From JAPLDB01 sp038230515 (GTDB lineage Bacteria; Bacteroidota; Bacteroidia; AKYH767-A; 2013-40CM-41-45), in contig JBBRND010000043.1 in the NCBI GenBank assembly GCA_038230515.1, forward strand, positions 1 to 29,888: DNA of 29,888 nucleotides, in the 5' to 3' direction. A program made the position numbers and the translations under genes. The notes under the pieces were generated by a model. That model saw only the letters and a program-made list of their open reading frames with translations. It searched no databases and had not been told where the DNA came from. Shown here piece after piece: positions 6,503 to 14,844 of this stretch. Numbering within the stretch: the first letter of the stretch is position 1; each line of letters begins with the position of its first letter.

Positions 6503-8122
6503 ATGATTAACGAATTTGGATTGAAAGCAAAGGATGCAACAATCGCTGATCTCGGCTTAAAAAATATCGGTGATGCATACTGGAACCTGACTCCTGCCGA
6601 GCTTGTTGAAGAAACTATTATTCGCGGGGAAGGAATGTTGACCGATGTAGGCGCTCTTGCCGTTGACACCGGAAAATTTACAGGTCGTTCTCCCAAAGAT
6701 AAATTTATTGTGTGCGATGCCACCACTGAAAGTTCTGTTTGGTGGGGAGACATCAACATCAAAATTACTCCTGAATATTTCGATCAGGTTCACGAAAAAA
6801 TGTGCGCCTTTCTTCAGGGCAGAACCGTTTATGTGCGCGACAGCTACGCCTGTGCCGATCCGAAGTACAGATTGAACATTCGGGTGGTAACAGAAACTCC
6901 GTGGGCAAATCTTTTCGCCAACAATCTTTTCCTTCGCCCAACGAAAGATGAAATATTGAAGATGCAAAAATCTGACTGGAGTATTATCTGTGCTCCCGGT
7001 TTTGTTGCCAATCCGAAAACGGATGGCACTCGCTCAGAAAATTTTGCGCTCATCAACTTCACTAAGAAAATGATTTTGATTGGCGGTACTGCTTACACAG
7101 GCGAAATCAAAAAAGGAATTTTCACCGTACTGAATTATGTCCTTCCTCATGATAAGAAAGTGTTGAGCATGCACTGCAGCGCAAACATCGGCAAGGATAA
7201 GGAGACCGCTATCTTCTTCGGGTTATCAGGCACAGGCAAAACAACATTGAGTGCAGATCCCAATCGTGGTTTGATTGGTGATGATGAGCATGGCTGGGCT
7301 GATAATTCTGTTTTCAATTTTGAAGGCGGTTGTTATGCCAAGTGCGTAAACCTTTCAAAAGAAAAAGAACCCGAAATTTTCAGCGCGATAAAATTCGGTG
7401 CATTAGTAGAGAATGCAGAATTTTACGAAGGCACTACAACTGTTGATTATGACAACATCACAAAAACAGAGAACACCCGCGCTGCCTATCCCATTTATCA
7501 CATTGAAAATTCAGTAGAGCCAAGTGTAGCAGGTGTTCCTAAAAATGTTTTCTTCCTCACTTGTGATGCATTTGGTGTCCTCCCTCCTATTTCGAAATTG
7601 GATGCAGGTCAGGCAATGTATCATTTCATCAGCGGCTACACTGCAAAAGTTGCGGGCACTGAAGTAGGCATCACAGAACCGACTACAACCTTCAGCGCAT
7701 GTTTCGGAAAAGCATTTCTTCCCTTGCATCCTACTAAATATGCTGAACTGCTTGGCGAGAAATTAAAAAAGAATAAGGCAAACGTTTGGCTTATCAATAC
7801 CGGATGGAGCGGTGGCTCGTATGGTGTGGGCTCGCGCATGAAGTTATCTTACACCCGCGCAATGATTACCGCTGCCATTAATGGAGAACTTGATAAAGTT
7901 CAGTTTGAAACCTTACCTATATTCGGATTATCCAGCCCAAAGACATGTCCGAATGTTCCGGTTGAAATACTGAACCCACGCAATACATGGACTGATAAAA
8001 ATGCCTACGACACCAAAGCAAATTCTCTTGCCGCTGCCTTTGTAAAAAACTTTGCTCAGTATGCTGAGTATGCAAACGAGGAAATCCTCAATGCTGCTCC
8101 GCGTGTAACGGAGAATGCGTAA
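6503..8122 (+). CDS. pckA: Phosphoenolpyruvate carboxykinase (ATP)
   Basis: 539 residues, the usual length of the ATP-dependent enzyme, which converts oxaloacetate and ATP to phosphoenolpyruvate, CO2 and ADP in gluconeogenesis, or runs in reverse for anaplerosis. Visible motifs: TGRSPKDKFIV near residue 60 (substrate-binding arginine), the PEPCK P-loop GLSGTGKTT at about residues 240-248, then LSADPNRGLIGDDEHGW (second metal/phosphate site), FEGGCYAKC, and LINTGWSGGSYGVGSRMKL in the C-terminal lobe. All key residues appear present. It is probably monocistronic: a hairpin terminator follows. The start MINEFGLKAKDATIADLGL matches family N-termini. Confidence 0.97.
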   Translation: MINEFGLKAKDATIADLGLKNIGDAYWNLTPAELVEETIIRGEGMLTDVGALAVDTGKFTGRSPKDKFIVCDATTESSVWWGDINIKITPEYFDQVHEKMCAFLQGRTVYVRDSYACADPKYRLNIRVVTETPWANLFANNLFLRPTKDEILKMQKSDWSIICAPGFVANPKTDGTRSENFALINFTKKMILIGGTAYTGEIKKGIFTVLNYVLPHDKKVLSMHCSANIGKDKETAIFFGLSGTGKTTLSADPNRGLIGDDEHGWADNSVFNFEGGCYAKCVNLSKEKEPEIFSAIKFGALVENAEFYEGTTTVDYDNITKTENTRAAYPIYHIENSVEPSVAGVPKNVFFLTCDAFGVLPPISKLDAGQAMYHFISGYTAKVAGTEVGITEPTTTFSACFGKAFLPLHPTKYAELLGEKLKKNKANVWLINTGWSGGSYGVGSRMKLSYTRAMITAAINGELDKVQFETLPIFGLSSPKTCPNVPVEILNPRNTWTDKNAYDTKANSLAAAFVKNFAQYAEYANEEILNAAPRVTENA

Positions 8123-8163
8123 AGCAGAATCACTCTGAGAAAATAATAACAACCTGATATTTG

Positions 8164-8197
8164 AAAGCTGTCTTGAAAAAGACGGCTTTTCTTTTTT
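8164..8197 (+). terminator. Intrinsic terminator after pckA
   Basis: AAAGCTGTCTT (8164-8174), loop gaaa, AAGACGGCTTT (8179-8189), 11-bp stem with one G-U pair, then TCTTTTTT. Lies 41 nt after the pckA stop. Confidence 0.85.
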
Positions 8198-8266
8198 ACA
8201 TAAGAGTATATTCGCCATCAGAATAAAAACAGTTCTACTTGAAGGTGATTTAAAATCAAAGCACAG

Positions 8267-9400
8267 ATGGAAGAAAATTTCTTATCTGATAAACATATTC
8301 CGGTTCTCGATGGCTTGAGAGGATTTGCTGTTCTCTATGTAATAATCTTTCATTTTTTCCCCTCGGCAACCAGCAGCGGTTTTCTGACAGCCATTGCATC
8401 ATTTGGATTCAGCGGAGTAGATTTATTTTTTGTGCTTAGCGGTTTCCTCATAACAGGAATTCTAATCCGATCAAAAACAGAAAAAAATTATTTCTTCAAT
8501 TTTTATGTGAGACGCTTTTTAAGAATATTTCCTCTTTATTATTCAATGCTTTTTATATTTCTCATTGTCGTTCCACATATCACATATTTTAGACAGTTCA
8601 ATTATTTCACCATTGTAGATGGAGCAAGCTATCCATATTGGTTGTTTCTAATGAACTATCCTTCTTTTCACAGCTTGACTCATCAATTTCTTTTCGTGGC
8701 ATGGTCTCTTTGCATAGAAGAGCAGTATTATCTTTTCGTTCCGGCAATCGTTTACCTCCTTAACAAAGAACGATTACTTAATTTTCTTCTTCTTGTTTTT
8801 ACGGCCTCATTTCTAATCAGAACAATCTCCTTTTTTGTTTTTCATACTGATGCATCCGTTCTTTATCACTCCGCATATACCCGACTTGAAGGAATCGCGC
8901 TTGGTGGAATCTTGCGACTGTCTTTTGAAAATAACGGTTTGAAAAATCATAGACAACGATTCGCTTCCTTGTTTCCGCTCTTTGCGTTACTGGTGTCAGG
9001 AATGGTTGTTTTCTGCAAGTACATAATAGTAGAGCCAGTATCTCTTAATTATCACCCGCTCATGATTACTTTCGGTTATCTGCTGAGTTCACTAATGTAT
9101 GGATCACTTATGACAAGATGCCTTATTGAAAATAAGAATGGATACACCCGAACTTTTTTTTCAACTGCTTTTTTAAGAACAACGGGCAAATACAGCTACG
9201 CTATGTACTTGTTTCATCCCTTAGCTATTGGCATTGCAAAAGCATTCTTGGCAAAAGGGTACCTGATGTTTCAATTGGATTGTTTGAAAAACGACTCGCT
9301 TCCGGTTATCGCAGGAATGCTTCTTACTTATGCGATGTCAATAGCGAGTTGGAATATTTTGGAAAAACCGGCACTGCAATTAAAAAGGAGGTTCGCTTGA
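8267..9400 (+). CDS. Acyltransferase 3 family membrane protein (OafA/YrhL-like)
   Basis: 377 residues with about ten membrane segments and the family signature near the N-terminus: LDGLRGFAVLYVIIFHFF (residues 14-31; Arg18 and His29 fit the conserved R-X10-H). This is followed by FSGVDLFFVLSGFLITGIL and YVRRFLRIFPLYY, all typical of the acyltransferase-3 family that O-acetylates or otherwise acylates surface polysaccharides. AWSLCIEEQYYLFVPAIVYL is the conserved WSL.EEQFY motif. No SGNH hydrolase domain is fused to the C-terminus, which ends EKPALQLKRRFA. The substrate cannot be inferred, because no glycan-biosynthesis genes are nearby. Confidence 0.95.
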   Translation: MEENFLSDKHIPVLDGLRGFAVLYVIIFHFFPSATSSGFLTAIASFGFSGVDLFFVLSGFLITGILIRSKTEKNYFFNFYVRRFLRIFPLYYSMLFIFLIVVPHITYFRQFNYFTIVDGASYPYWLFLMNYPSFHSLTHQFLFVAWSLCIEEQYYLFVPAIVYLLNKERLLNFLLLVFTASFLIRTISFFVFHTDASVLYHSAYTRLEGIALGGILRLSFENNGLKNHRQRFASLFPLFALLVSGMVVFCKYIIVEPVSLNYHPLMITFGYLLSSLMYGSLMTRCLIENKNGYTRTFFSTAFLRTTGKYSYAMYLFHPLAIGIAKAFLAKGYLMFQLDCLKNDSLPVIAGMLLTYAMSIASWNILEKPALQLKRRFA

Positions 9401-9457
9401 TACAACCTTAATTCTGAAAAAAGAACTGCAAAATTTTGTAAGTAGAATCCTGAGTCT

Positions 9458-9679
9458 TTAATACTCGTCTTCGTTGAAGAAAAAATCATCCTTAGTAGGA
9501 TAGTCGGGCCAAATCTCTTCAATGTTCTCGTATGTCTCTCCTTCGTCTTCGAGTTCCTGAAGGTTTTCAATTACCTCCATTGGCGCACCACTCCGAATGG
9601 CGTAGTCAATTAACTCATCTTTTGTGGCGGGCCAGGGAGCATCTTCAAGATGTTGTGCGAGTTCTAGGGTCCAATACAT
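9458..9679 (-). CDS. DUF2795 domain protein
   Basis: 73 residues, highly acidic, with the Bacteroidota-conserved sequence MYWTLELAQHLEDAPWPATK then DELIDYAIRSGAP and IEEIWPDYPTKDDFFFNEDE. DUF2795 is a small helical domain of unknown function, and in this phylum the protein is strongly conserved in length and sequence, suggesting a core role. It has its own promoter box (TACTTTTG, 9740-9733) and a 5'-UTR hairpin. It converges on the acyltransferase gene, with 57 nt between stop codons. Confidence 0.93.
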   Translation of the reverse strand: MYWTLELAQHLEDAPWPATKDELIDYAIRSGAPMEVIENLQELEDEGETYENIEEIWPDYPTKDDFFFNEDEY

Positions 9680-9699
9680 AGTTTCAGATTATTGGCGAA

Positions 9700-9715
9700 G
9701 TGTAATTTCTTACAC
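9700..9715 (-). promoter_or_regulatory. 5'-UTR hairpin before the DUF2795 gene
   Basis: Perfect 6-bp stem GTGTAA-tttc-TTACAC about 20 nt upstream of the ATG, between the promoter box and the start. No T-tract follows. Role unknown; it could stabilise the transcript or control translation. Confidence 0.35.
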
Positions 9716-9732
9716 CTCGTTTTTAAGGGTTG

Positions 9733-9740
9733 CAAAAGTA
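9733..9740 (-). promoter_or_regulatory. Bacteroidota -7 promoter box (TACTTTTG)
   Basis: Exact TAnnTTTG match on the minus strand, 53 nt before the DUF2795 start. A CTTG about 17 nt further upstream may be the -33 element. Confidence 0.6.
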
Positions 9741-9780
9741 AAAAAATATTGACATGACAAGCGACCTTAAAAAAATTTAT

Positions 9781-10329
9781 TCATAGGCGTGGTTTCCATG
9801 GAGTTTCCTCTGCTTTAAGCTCCTGAGAGAGCATTCTGGAAAGTACGAAAAGGTAATCGGAGAGGCGGTTGAGATATTTGATGACAAGCGAATCCACAAA
9901 ATCGTTTTCAGAAAGATGAGTGACTAACCCCTCTGCCCTGCGACAAATGCAACGCGCGAGATGGCAATACGAAACCGTAGTGTGCCCGCCTGGAAGCACG
10001 AACGATTTCATTTCAGGAAGCAATGCATCCATCCTATCCATTTCATTTTCTAAAAGAAGTACATCTTCTTCTTTCAGATCAGGAATTTTCATTTTAGATG
10101 TTGCAGGATCGCTTGCAAGCGAAGAGCCAATGGTAAAAAGGCGATCCTGTATTTCGATAAGAAGTTTTTTGTGATCGGCTGAAATTTCCTGATCACGTAC
10201 CAATCCGATAAAAGAATTGAGTTCGTCAACAGTGCCGTATGCCTCAATGCGAAGATGATGTTTCGGTAATCGCGTTCCCCCGATCAGTTGTGTAGTTCCA
10301 GTGTCGCCTTTCTTCGTGTAAATTTTCAT
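9781..10329 (-). CDS. Corrinoid adenosyltransferase, PduO type
   Basis: 182 residues. The start MKIYTKKGDTGTTQLIGGTR is the characteristic N-terminal ATP-binding segment of PduO-type cob(I)alamin adenosyltransferases, followed by YGTVDELNSFIGLVRD and, near the C-terminus, CHLARCICRRAEGLV and IKYLNRLSDYLFVLSR, all conserved in the family. It transfers the adenosyl group of ATP to cob(I)alamin or cob(I)yrinic acid a,c-diamide, giving the coenzyme form of B12. No other cobalamin genes are nearby. Its start overlaps the stop of the ABC ATPase gene by 4 nt, so the two are translationally coupled. Confidence 0.95.
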   Translation of the reverse strand: MKIYTKKGDTGTTQLIGGTRLPKHHLRIEAYGTVDELNSFIGLVRDQEISADHKKLLIEIQDRLFTIGSSLASDPATSKMKIPDLKEEDVLLLENEMDRMDALLPEMKSFVLPGGHTTVSYCHLARCICRRAEGLVTHLSENDFVDSLVIKYLNRLSDYLFVLSRMLSQELKAEETPWKPRL

Positions 10330-11033
10330 GCTACAACTGCCTTGCGAATATTATTATTCACCTCATCCGATTCTACCAACCCATCTTTCAACCGAACGAT
10401 GCGATGCGCATGTTGTGCAATGTCTTCTTCGTGAGTAACAACAATTATGGTATTTCCCTTTTGATGAATCTCCTCAAACAAGCCCATAATTTCTTCCGAA
10501 GTTTTAGAATCAAGATTTCCTGTTGGTTCATCAGCAAGAATAATCGAAGGATGATTAACTAAAGCACGTGCAATAGCAACGCGCTGGCGTTGTCCTCCGC
10601 TCAATTCGTTTGGTTTGTGAGAAGAACGATCGCCAAGCCCTACTCCGTTGAGCACCTGAGTTGCGCGCTCGATGCGTTGTGATTTGCTGAAGCCGGCATA
10701 AACGAGAGGAAGCGCGACATTATCCATTGCTGTGCTTCGCGGAATAAGATTGAATGTTTGAAATACAAAACCGATTTCTTTATTGCGGATGTCAGCAAGT
10801 TCGTTGTCGTTCATACTGCTCACAAGTTTGTTATTGAGAATATATTCTCCACCTGATGGTGTATCAAGACATCCGAGAATATTCATAAGCGTGGATTTGC
10901 CGGAGCCCGATGGTCCCATGAGCGCAACGTATTCACCTTTCTCTATACCGACTGTTACGCTTCGCAATGCGTGAATCGTTTCCGTACCGATCTGGTATTT
11001 GCGGCTGATTTCTTTTAGCTCGATTACTTTCAT
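10326..11033 (-). CDS. ABC transporter ATP-binding protein, MacB/LolD type
   Basis: 235 residues, a single ATPase domain. Walker A GPSGSGKST at residues 40-48, Q-loop FVFQTFNLIP about 89-98, signature LSGGQRQR 144-151, Walker B IILADEPTGNLD 164-175, switch histidine in VVTHEEDIA. LMNILGCLDTPSGG and FQTFNLIPRSTAMDNVALPL are typical of the MacB/LolD/FtsE class, which acts with a separate FtsX-like permease in export or lipoprotein release. No permease gene adjoins it, so its partner is elsewhere. It is the first gene of a two-gene unit with the corrinoid adenosyltransferase. A TACTTTTG box lies 11 nt upstream of the ATG. Confidence 0.95.
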   Translation of the reverse strand: MKVIELKEISRKYQIGTETIHALRSVTVGIEKGEYVALMGPSGSGKSTLMNILGCLDTPSGGEYILNNKLVSSMNDNELADIRNKEIGFVFQTFNLIPRSTAMDNVALPLVYAGFSKSQRIERATQVLNGVGLGDRSSHKPNELSGGQRQRVAIARALVNHPSIILADEPTGNLDSKTSEEIMGLFEEIHQKGNTIIVVTHEEDIAQHAHRIVRLKDGLVESDEVNNNIRKAVVA

Positions 11034-11044
11034 AAATGCGAAGC

Positions 11045-11052
11045 CAAAAGTA
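11045..11052 (-). promoter_or_regulatory. Bacteroidota -7 promoter box (TACTTTTG)
   Basis: Exact TAnnTTTG match, 11 nt before the start at 11033. This would give a transcript with almost no leader. Confidence 0.55.
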
Positions 11053-11137
11053 AAAGTAAATTCGTTACTGAAAAGTTATTCTTTACCAAAGGTCTTTGTG
11101 CAACAAAAAGACCAATGTTCTTGAGTAGTTAAACACA

Positions 11138-11168
11138 TTTGGATCATATTGTTTCTTCTCTACCTTTG
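11138..11168 (+). promoter_or_regulatory. Complete Bacteroidota promoter (TTTG-N19-TACCTTTG)
   Basis: TTTG (11138-11141), a 19-nt spacer and TACCTTTG (11161-11168) match both elements of the Bacteroidota consensus; the secreted gene's ATG follows 28 nt later at 11197. Best promoter in the window. Confidence 0.8.
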
Positions 11169-11196
11169 GCATCCTTCTAACATAAATCAAACTCGA

Positions 11197-13215
11197 ATGA
11201 AAAAAATCTTTACAACAACATTTCTGATCTTACTTTCAGTTTGCATCAGCAACTTTACTTCAGCGCAACAATTGAATGCGCTCCAAGTATCTTCAGTGAA
11301 AGGAGATCATGCTTCTGCAATTAAAAGCAGCGTGTCTCCTGAAGTGAATCATAATGCTTCAAGAAACGGAACTCCGAAAAATCACGTTCAGAACATCTTT
11401 GATATTCAGTTCAACTACCCGATGAGTTTTGCACAAGGTGTAAGTTGCGTTTATACAGGAACAGAATTTTGGGTGGGAATTTGGAACAAAGATTCGCTTT
11501 ACACGCTTGACCCGGGCGGAAACATTACTGCCGGATTTAAGATTACAGGGGTAGGGACTGCAACTTCCGGTGTTCGGGCGTTAACTTATGACGGCACTTA
11601 TATTTATGCCGCAGACAATACAGTTACAATTAAAAAGATTGACCCTTCTACAAAAACTTTGGTAGCAAGTATTACTGCACCATCTGCTGTGCGCGGTCTT
11701 GCTTACGACTCCACTGCAAATGGTGGAGGTGGTGGGTTTTGGATTTCCAATTACAATACCGATTTCACACAAATAGACATGACGGGAAACTCGCTTAATG
11801 CAATTACGCTTGCTCAGCACGGAGTTCCGGTAGTTTATGGAATTGCATTTGATCCTTACACGGCCGGTGGACCTTACATCTGGGCATTTGGTCAAGGTTC
11901 GGCAAATGATTCTGCCAAGCTTCATCGCATTTCAATTCCCTTGATGGCTCATACCGGACTTGTTCATGATGTAGATGCTGATGTTGCTGTGGCAGGAGCT
12001 ATTGCAGGCAGTGTGAGTGTTACCTGGAGATACGATCCGAATCATTATACACTTATGGGATGCACACAGAGTGGAACGAATAATTTATTTGGATATGAAC
12101 TTGCCGATTACTCTCCTCCCGCTGTTGATGCGGGCTGTAACAGCATTGACTTCTATCCTCCTTACACTCTTATTCCAACGTTTGAAATAAGCCCCATGAG
12201 TTGGGATGTAAACCTTACCAACAACGGTACCGATCCGATCACTGATCTTGCTACCACATTTGTTTTTGATGACGGAACTACGGGTGTTTATTCCCCTGCT
12301 GATATTCATACACTTGGGTTTACACCAGGGTCTGCTGCAGTTGCAAGTTTCGGAAGCTTTACTCCGCCTGCGGTAGTTCAGGGCTACAATGGTACCGCCA
12401 GTGTGAGTACTATCGGACAAACGGATGCCGATGCATCAAATGACATTGCTACTTACAGCATGGGAATAAGTGATACAGTAATGGCGCGTGACGATGGAAC
12501 TCCAACAGGTAGTTTAGGACTACCTGCAGGAAATGCAGGTGTGTTAGGGCAGGTGTTTGAACTACCTGCTTTCGGATATGTAAGTTCTGCAACGTTTCTC
12601 CTTCGCACTCCGGTGGCTGGCGATAGCGTGAGTGTTGATCTTTATTCGTACTCAGGAGGAATGCCGGTTGCGATTTTGGCCAGCACTCCTTACTATGTGA
12701 TCACCGCTGCTGATTCTAATGGAGTGGTGCTTACACTTATGTTTAATGGCGGACCTATCGCAACTACTCCTGGTTCGTATTTTCTTGGCGTTAATCAGGT
12801 GAATAATAATATTACACTTGCTACGTCAGGAGTCAATTTCAGACCTACTTCAGCATATTTTGAGTTTGCCGGAGCTGCATGGCAAGCTGTTGAATCGAAC
12901 ACAGTCCCTTTTCTTGTATGTTATTTGCTCCGCATGAATATTCTTGATCCTACAATTTCTATTGCTGAAGTTGCCGGTCAGAAATTTTCAGTGTATCCAA
13001 ACCCTGCAACATCACAACTTACAGTTGAGTCGTATCAAAGCAAGTTAAACTTCACTGTGGAATTGTTTGACATGATCGGAAACAAAGTGATGGAAACATC
13101 TTCTTCAGTTGCATCGAAAACAACATTGAATATTTCTTCTCTTGCAAAAGGAATTTATTTAGTGAAGACAATTGTTGATGGTAAATCAACTTCAACAAAA
13201 GTTTCGATTAACTGA
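11197..13215 (+). CDS. Secreted T9SS protein with propeller-like N-terminal domain
   Basis: The start is placed at 11197 (MKKIFTTTFLILLSVCISNF, then TSAQ), a clear signal peptide, rather than at the upstream in-frame codon at 11149, which lies before the -7 box. This gives 672 residues. Residues about 65-290 have propeller-like repeats (GTEFWVGIWNKDSLYTLDPG, VRALTYDGTYIYAADN, VYGIAFDPY). Residues about 310-430 and 440-590 look like beta-sandwich modules, with a CARDB-like stretch (MSWDVNLTNNGTDPITDLAT) and a later region with NFRPTSAYFEF. The final ~80 residues are a type A sorting domain (KFSVYPNPATSQL, VELFDMIGNKVM, LAKGIYLVKTIVDGK). No catalytic motif is seen. The gene converges on, and overlaps by 24 nt, the symporter gene. 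Confidence 0.88.
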   Translation: MKKIFTTTFLILLSVCISNFTSAQQLNALQVSSVKGDHASAIKSSVSPEVNHNASRNGTPKNHVQNIFDIQFNYPMSFAQGVSCVYTGTEFWVGIWNKDSLYTLDPGGNITAGFKITGVGTATSGVRALTYDGTYIYAADNTVTIKKIDPSTKTLVASITAPSAVRGLAYDSTANGGGGGFWISNYNTDFTQIDMTGNSLNAITLAQHGVPVVYGIAFDPYTAGGPYIWAFGQGSANDSAKLHRISIPLMAHTGLVHDVDADVAVAGAIAGSVSVTWRYDPNHYTLMGCTQSGTNNLFGYELADYSPPAVDAGCNSIDFYPPYTLIPTFEISPMSWDVNLTNNGTDPITDLATTFVFDDGTTGVYSPADIHTLGFTPGSAAVASFGSFTPPAVVQGYNGTASVSTIGQTDADASNDIATYSMGISDTVMARDDGTPTGSLGLPAGNAGVLGQVFELPAFGYVSSATFLLRTPVAGDSVSVDLYSYSGGMPVAILASTPYYVITAADSNGVVLTLMFNGGPIATTPGSYFLGVNQVNNNITLATSGVNFRPTSAYFEFAGAAWQAVESNTVPFLVCYLLRMNILDPTISIAEVAGQKFSVYPNPATSQLTVESYQSKLNFTVELFDMIGNKVMETSSSVASKTTLNISSLAKGIYLVKTIVDGKSTSTKVSIN

Positions 13216-14709
13216 TTCTGACAAAATTATTTTTGAAGAGCCGTTCCGCGATTGCGGGACGGCTCTTTTGCTTAACAGCATCAGTCCGAAAAAGGTAATA
13301 GCACCGTTCAAGATCAGCAATTCAAAACCGAATTTGTAACCGCTGAACCATTCAGAAGAGTGGTCGTTTACAATCCAGCAAATAATTGGTGAGAGCAAAC
13401 AAACGATGGGAACTGATTTATCTCTCACAGCATGCTTCGTAAAAAATCCGAAAGCGTAAAGTCCAAGCAATGGACCGTACGTGTAGCTGGCTACTTTAAA
13501 AAGATTGCGGACAACAGCATCGTTATTAATGATTCTGAAAAGAGAAACCGTAAGCAACAGAACAACTGCAAAGCTGATGTGAACCGTTTGGCGAATTCTT
13601 TTTCGTTTTGCCTCACCCAGCTTTTCATTTTTATGAATGCCGAGAAAGTCGAAACAGAATGCTGTGGTGAGTGCCGTTAGTGCTCCGTCAGCGCTGGGGT
13701 AAGCAGCAGAAATCAATCCGATGATGAAAAGTATTCCGGGAACTGTTCCTAAATAATGCAGCGCAACATTCGGAAATAAATCATCGGTATGTTTCGGATC
13801 AATGACAATGTTTTTTTGAGTTGCATAAAAACAAAGCACTGCACCCAGCACAAGAAAAAGCAAATTGACGACTACGAGAACAGCCGTAAACGTGAACATG
13901 TTTTTTTTCGCTTCACCAATATTTTTGCAACTCAGGTTTTTTTGCATCATCTCCTGGTCAAGCCCTGTCATTGCAATGGCGATAAACATTCCTCCGAGAA
14001 AATTTTTCCAAAAATAATTTGGCGAAAGAAAATCTTGAACGATTGTTTTTGAATAATTGCTGTTGTTCACCTGTGTAATTAAATCACCGAAGCTCAAGCC
14101 AAGTTGTTGCGAAATAATAACCACACTTATAACTACCGCAAGAAGCATGAAAGTAGTTTGAAGCGTATCCGTCCACACAATTGTTTTTACTCCTCCTTTA
14201 AAAGTGTAAAGAAGAATGAGCGCAATAAAAACGCCTACGGTAACAGAAAACGGTATTCCCCATTGGTCAAATACAAACGTCTGCAAAACATTTACAACAA
14301 TAAATACTCTGAAGGAAGCCCCGATAACCCTTGACAAAATAAAAAAGAACGATCCTGTTTTGTAAGACCAGAAACCAAAGCGCTGTTCGAGGTAGGAATA
14401 AATGGAAGTAAGATTCAGCTTGTAATAAACTGGCATCAGAACAAAACCGATTACCGCATAGCCAAAGATATAGCCGAACACCACCTGCATGTAAGAAAAC
14501 TGTGTGGTTGCCACAGCGCCCGGCACACTCATAAAAGTTACTCCGCTAAGTGATGCGCCAATCATTCCATAAGCAACTACATACCACTTCGAAGATTTGT
14601 TGCCGATAAAAAAACTTTCATTGTCGGCATTGCGACTTGTAAGCCACACTACAAAAAAGAGCAACGCTGAATAAGCAAGAACGCAGGTGAGGATTAACGT
14701 TGAACTCAT
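13192..14709 (-). CDS. Sodium/solute symporter (SSS family)
   Basis: 505 residues with about 13 hydrophobic segments. The N-terminus (SSTLILTCVLAYSALLFFVV, then SRNADNESFFIGNKSSKWYV) and AYGMIGASLSGVTFMSVPG are typical of SSS transporters, which couple Na+ entry to uptake of sugars, amino acids, vitamins or sialic acid; FKGGVKTIVWTDTLQTTFML and SADGALTALTTAFCFDF are further family motifs. The substrate is not predictable. The last ~25 residues (from KRAVPQSRNGSSKI) are encoded across a strong terminator-like hairpin and the antisense of the neighbouring secreted gene's 3' end, so the original stop was probably lost and the tail is read-through. It is transcribed toward the convergent T9SS gene. 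Confidence 0.93.
   Translation of the reverse strand: MSSTLILTCVLAYSALLFFVVWLTSRNADNESFFIGNKSSKWYVVAYGMIGASLSGVTFMSVPGAVATTQFSYMQVVFGYIFGYAVIGFVLMPVYYKLNLTSIYSYLEQRFGFWSYKTGSFFFILSRVIGASFRVFIVVNVLQTFVFDQWGIPFSVTVGVFIALILLYTFKGGVKTIVWTDTLQTTFMLLAVVISVVIISQQLGLSFGDLITQVNNSNYSKTIVQDFLSPNYFWKNFLGGMFIAIAMTGLDQEMMQKNLSCKNIGEAKKNMFTFTAVLVVVNLLFLVLGAVLCFYATQKNIVIDPKHTDDLFPNVALHYLGTVPGILFIIGLISAAYPSADGALTALTTAFCFDFLGIHKNEKLGEAKRKRIRQTVHISFAVVLLLTVSLFRIINNDAVVRNLFKVASYTYGPLLGLYAFGFFTKHAVRDKSVPIVCLLSPIICWIVNDHSSEWFSGYKFGFELLILNGAITFFGLMLLSKRAVPQSRNGSSKIILSESVNRNFC
13236..13267. terminator. Bidirectional terminator hairpin
   Basis: AAGAGCCGTTCCGC (13236-13249), loop gatt, GCGGGACGGCTCTT (13254-13267): a 14-bp stem with one G-U pair, flanked by TTTTG on the right and by an A/T-rich stretch on the left. 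Lies 20 nt after the plus-strand stop at 13215 and inside the last codons of the minus-strand symporter. Confidence 0.85.
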
Positions 14710-14727
14710 GAATGCAAAGTAACGGCT

Positions 14728-14840
14728 GCGTTTTAAGGTTTAAAGTTTAAAGCTTAAGGTTGTACACGATGTAATGTTGATGATGCTTCTTAATTCTTAA
14801 TACTCTCTACTTTGTACTTCTTAATACTTCGTACTTTTGC
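14728..14840. repeat. Short-word degenerate repeats upstream of recR
   Basis: Two runs of short near-repeats: TTTAAGGTTTAAAGTTTAAA (around 14733-14752) with words of 7-9 nt, and repeated TTCTTAATACT / GTACTTC words (about 14786-14838). The second run ends in the recR promoter box. This resembles the 9-nt-word arrays in style but is shorter and less regular. Confidence 0.6.
14811..14839 (+). promoter_or_regulatory. Promoter of recR (TTTG-N17-TACTTTTG)
   Basis: TTTG (14811-14814), 17 nt, TACTTTTG (14832-14839). The box ends 5 nt before the recR ATG at 14845, implying a leaderless or nearly leaderless transcript. Confidence 0.6.
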
Positions 14841-14844
14841 CTCA

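Noticed and set aside
9920..10174. Plus-strand frame inside the adenosyltransferase gene
   Set aside because: Antisense shadow of a clearly conserved gene.
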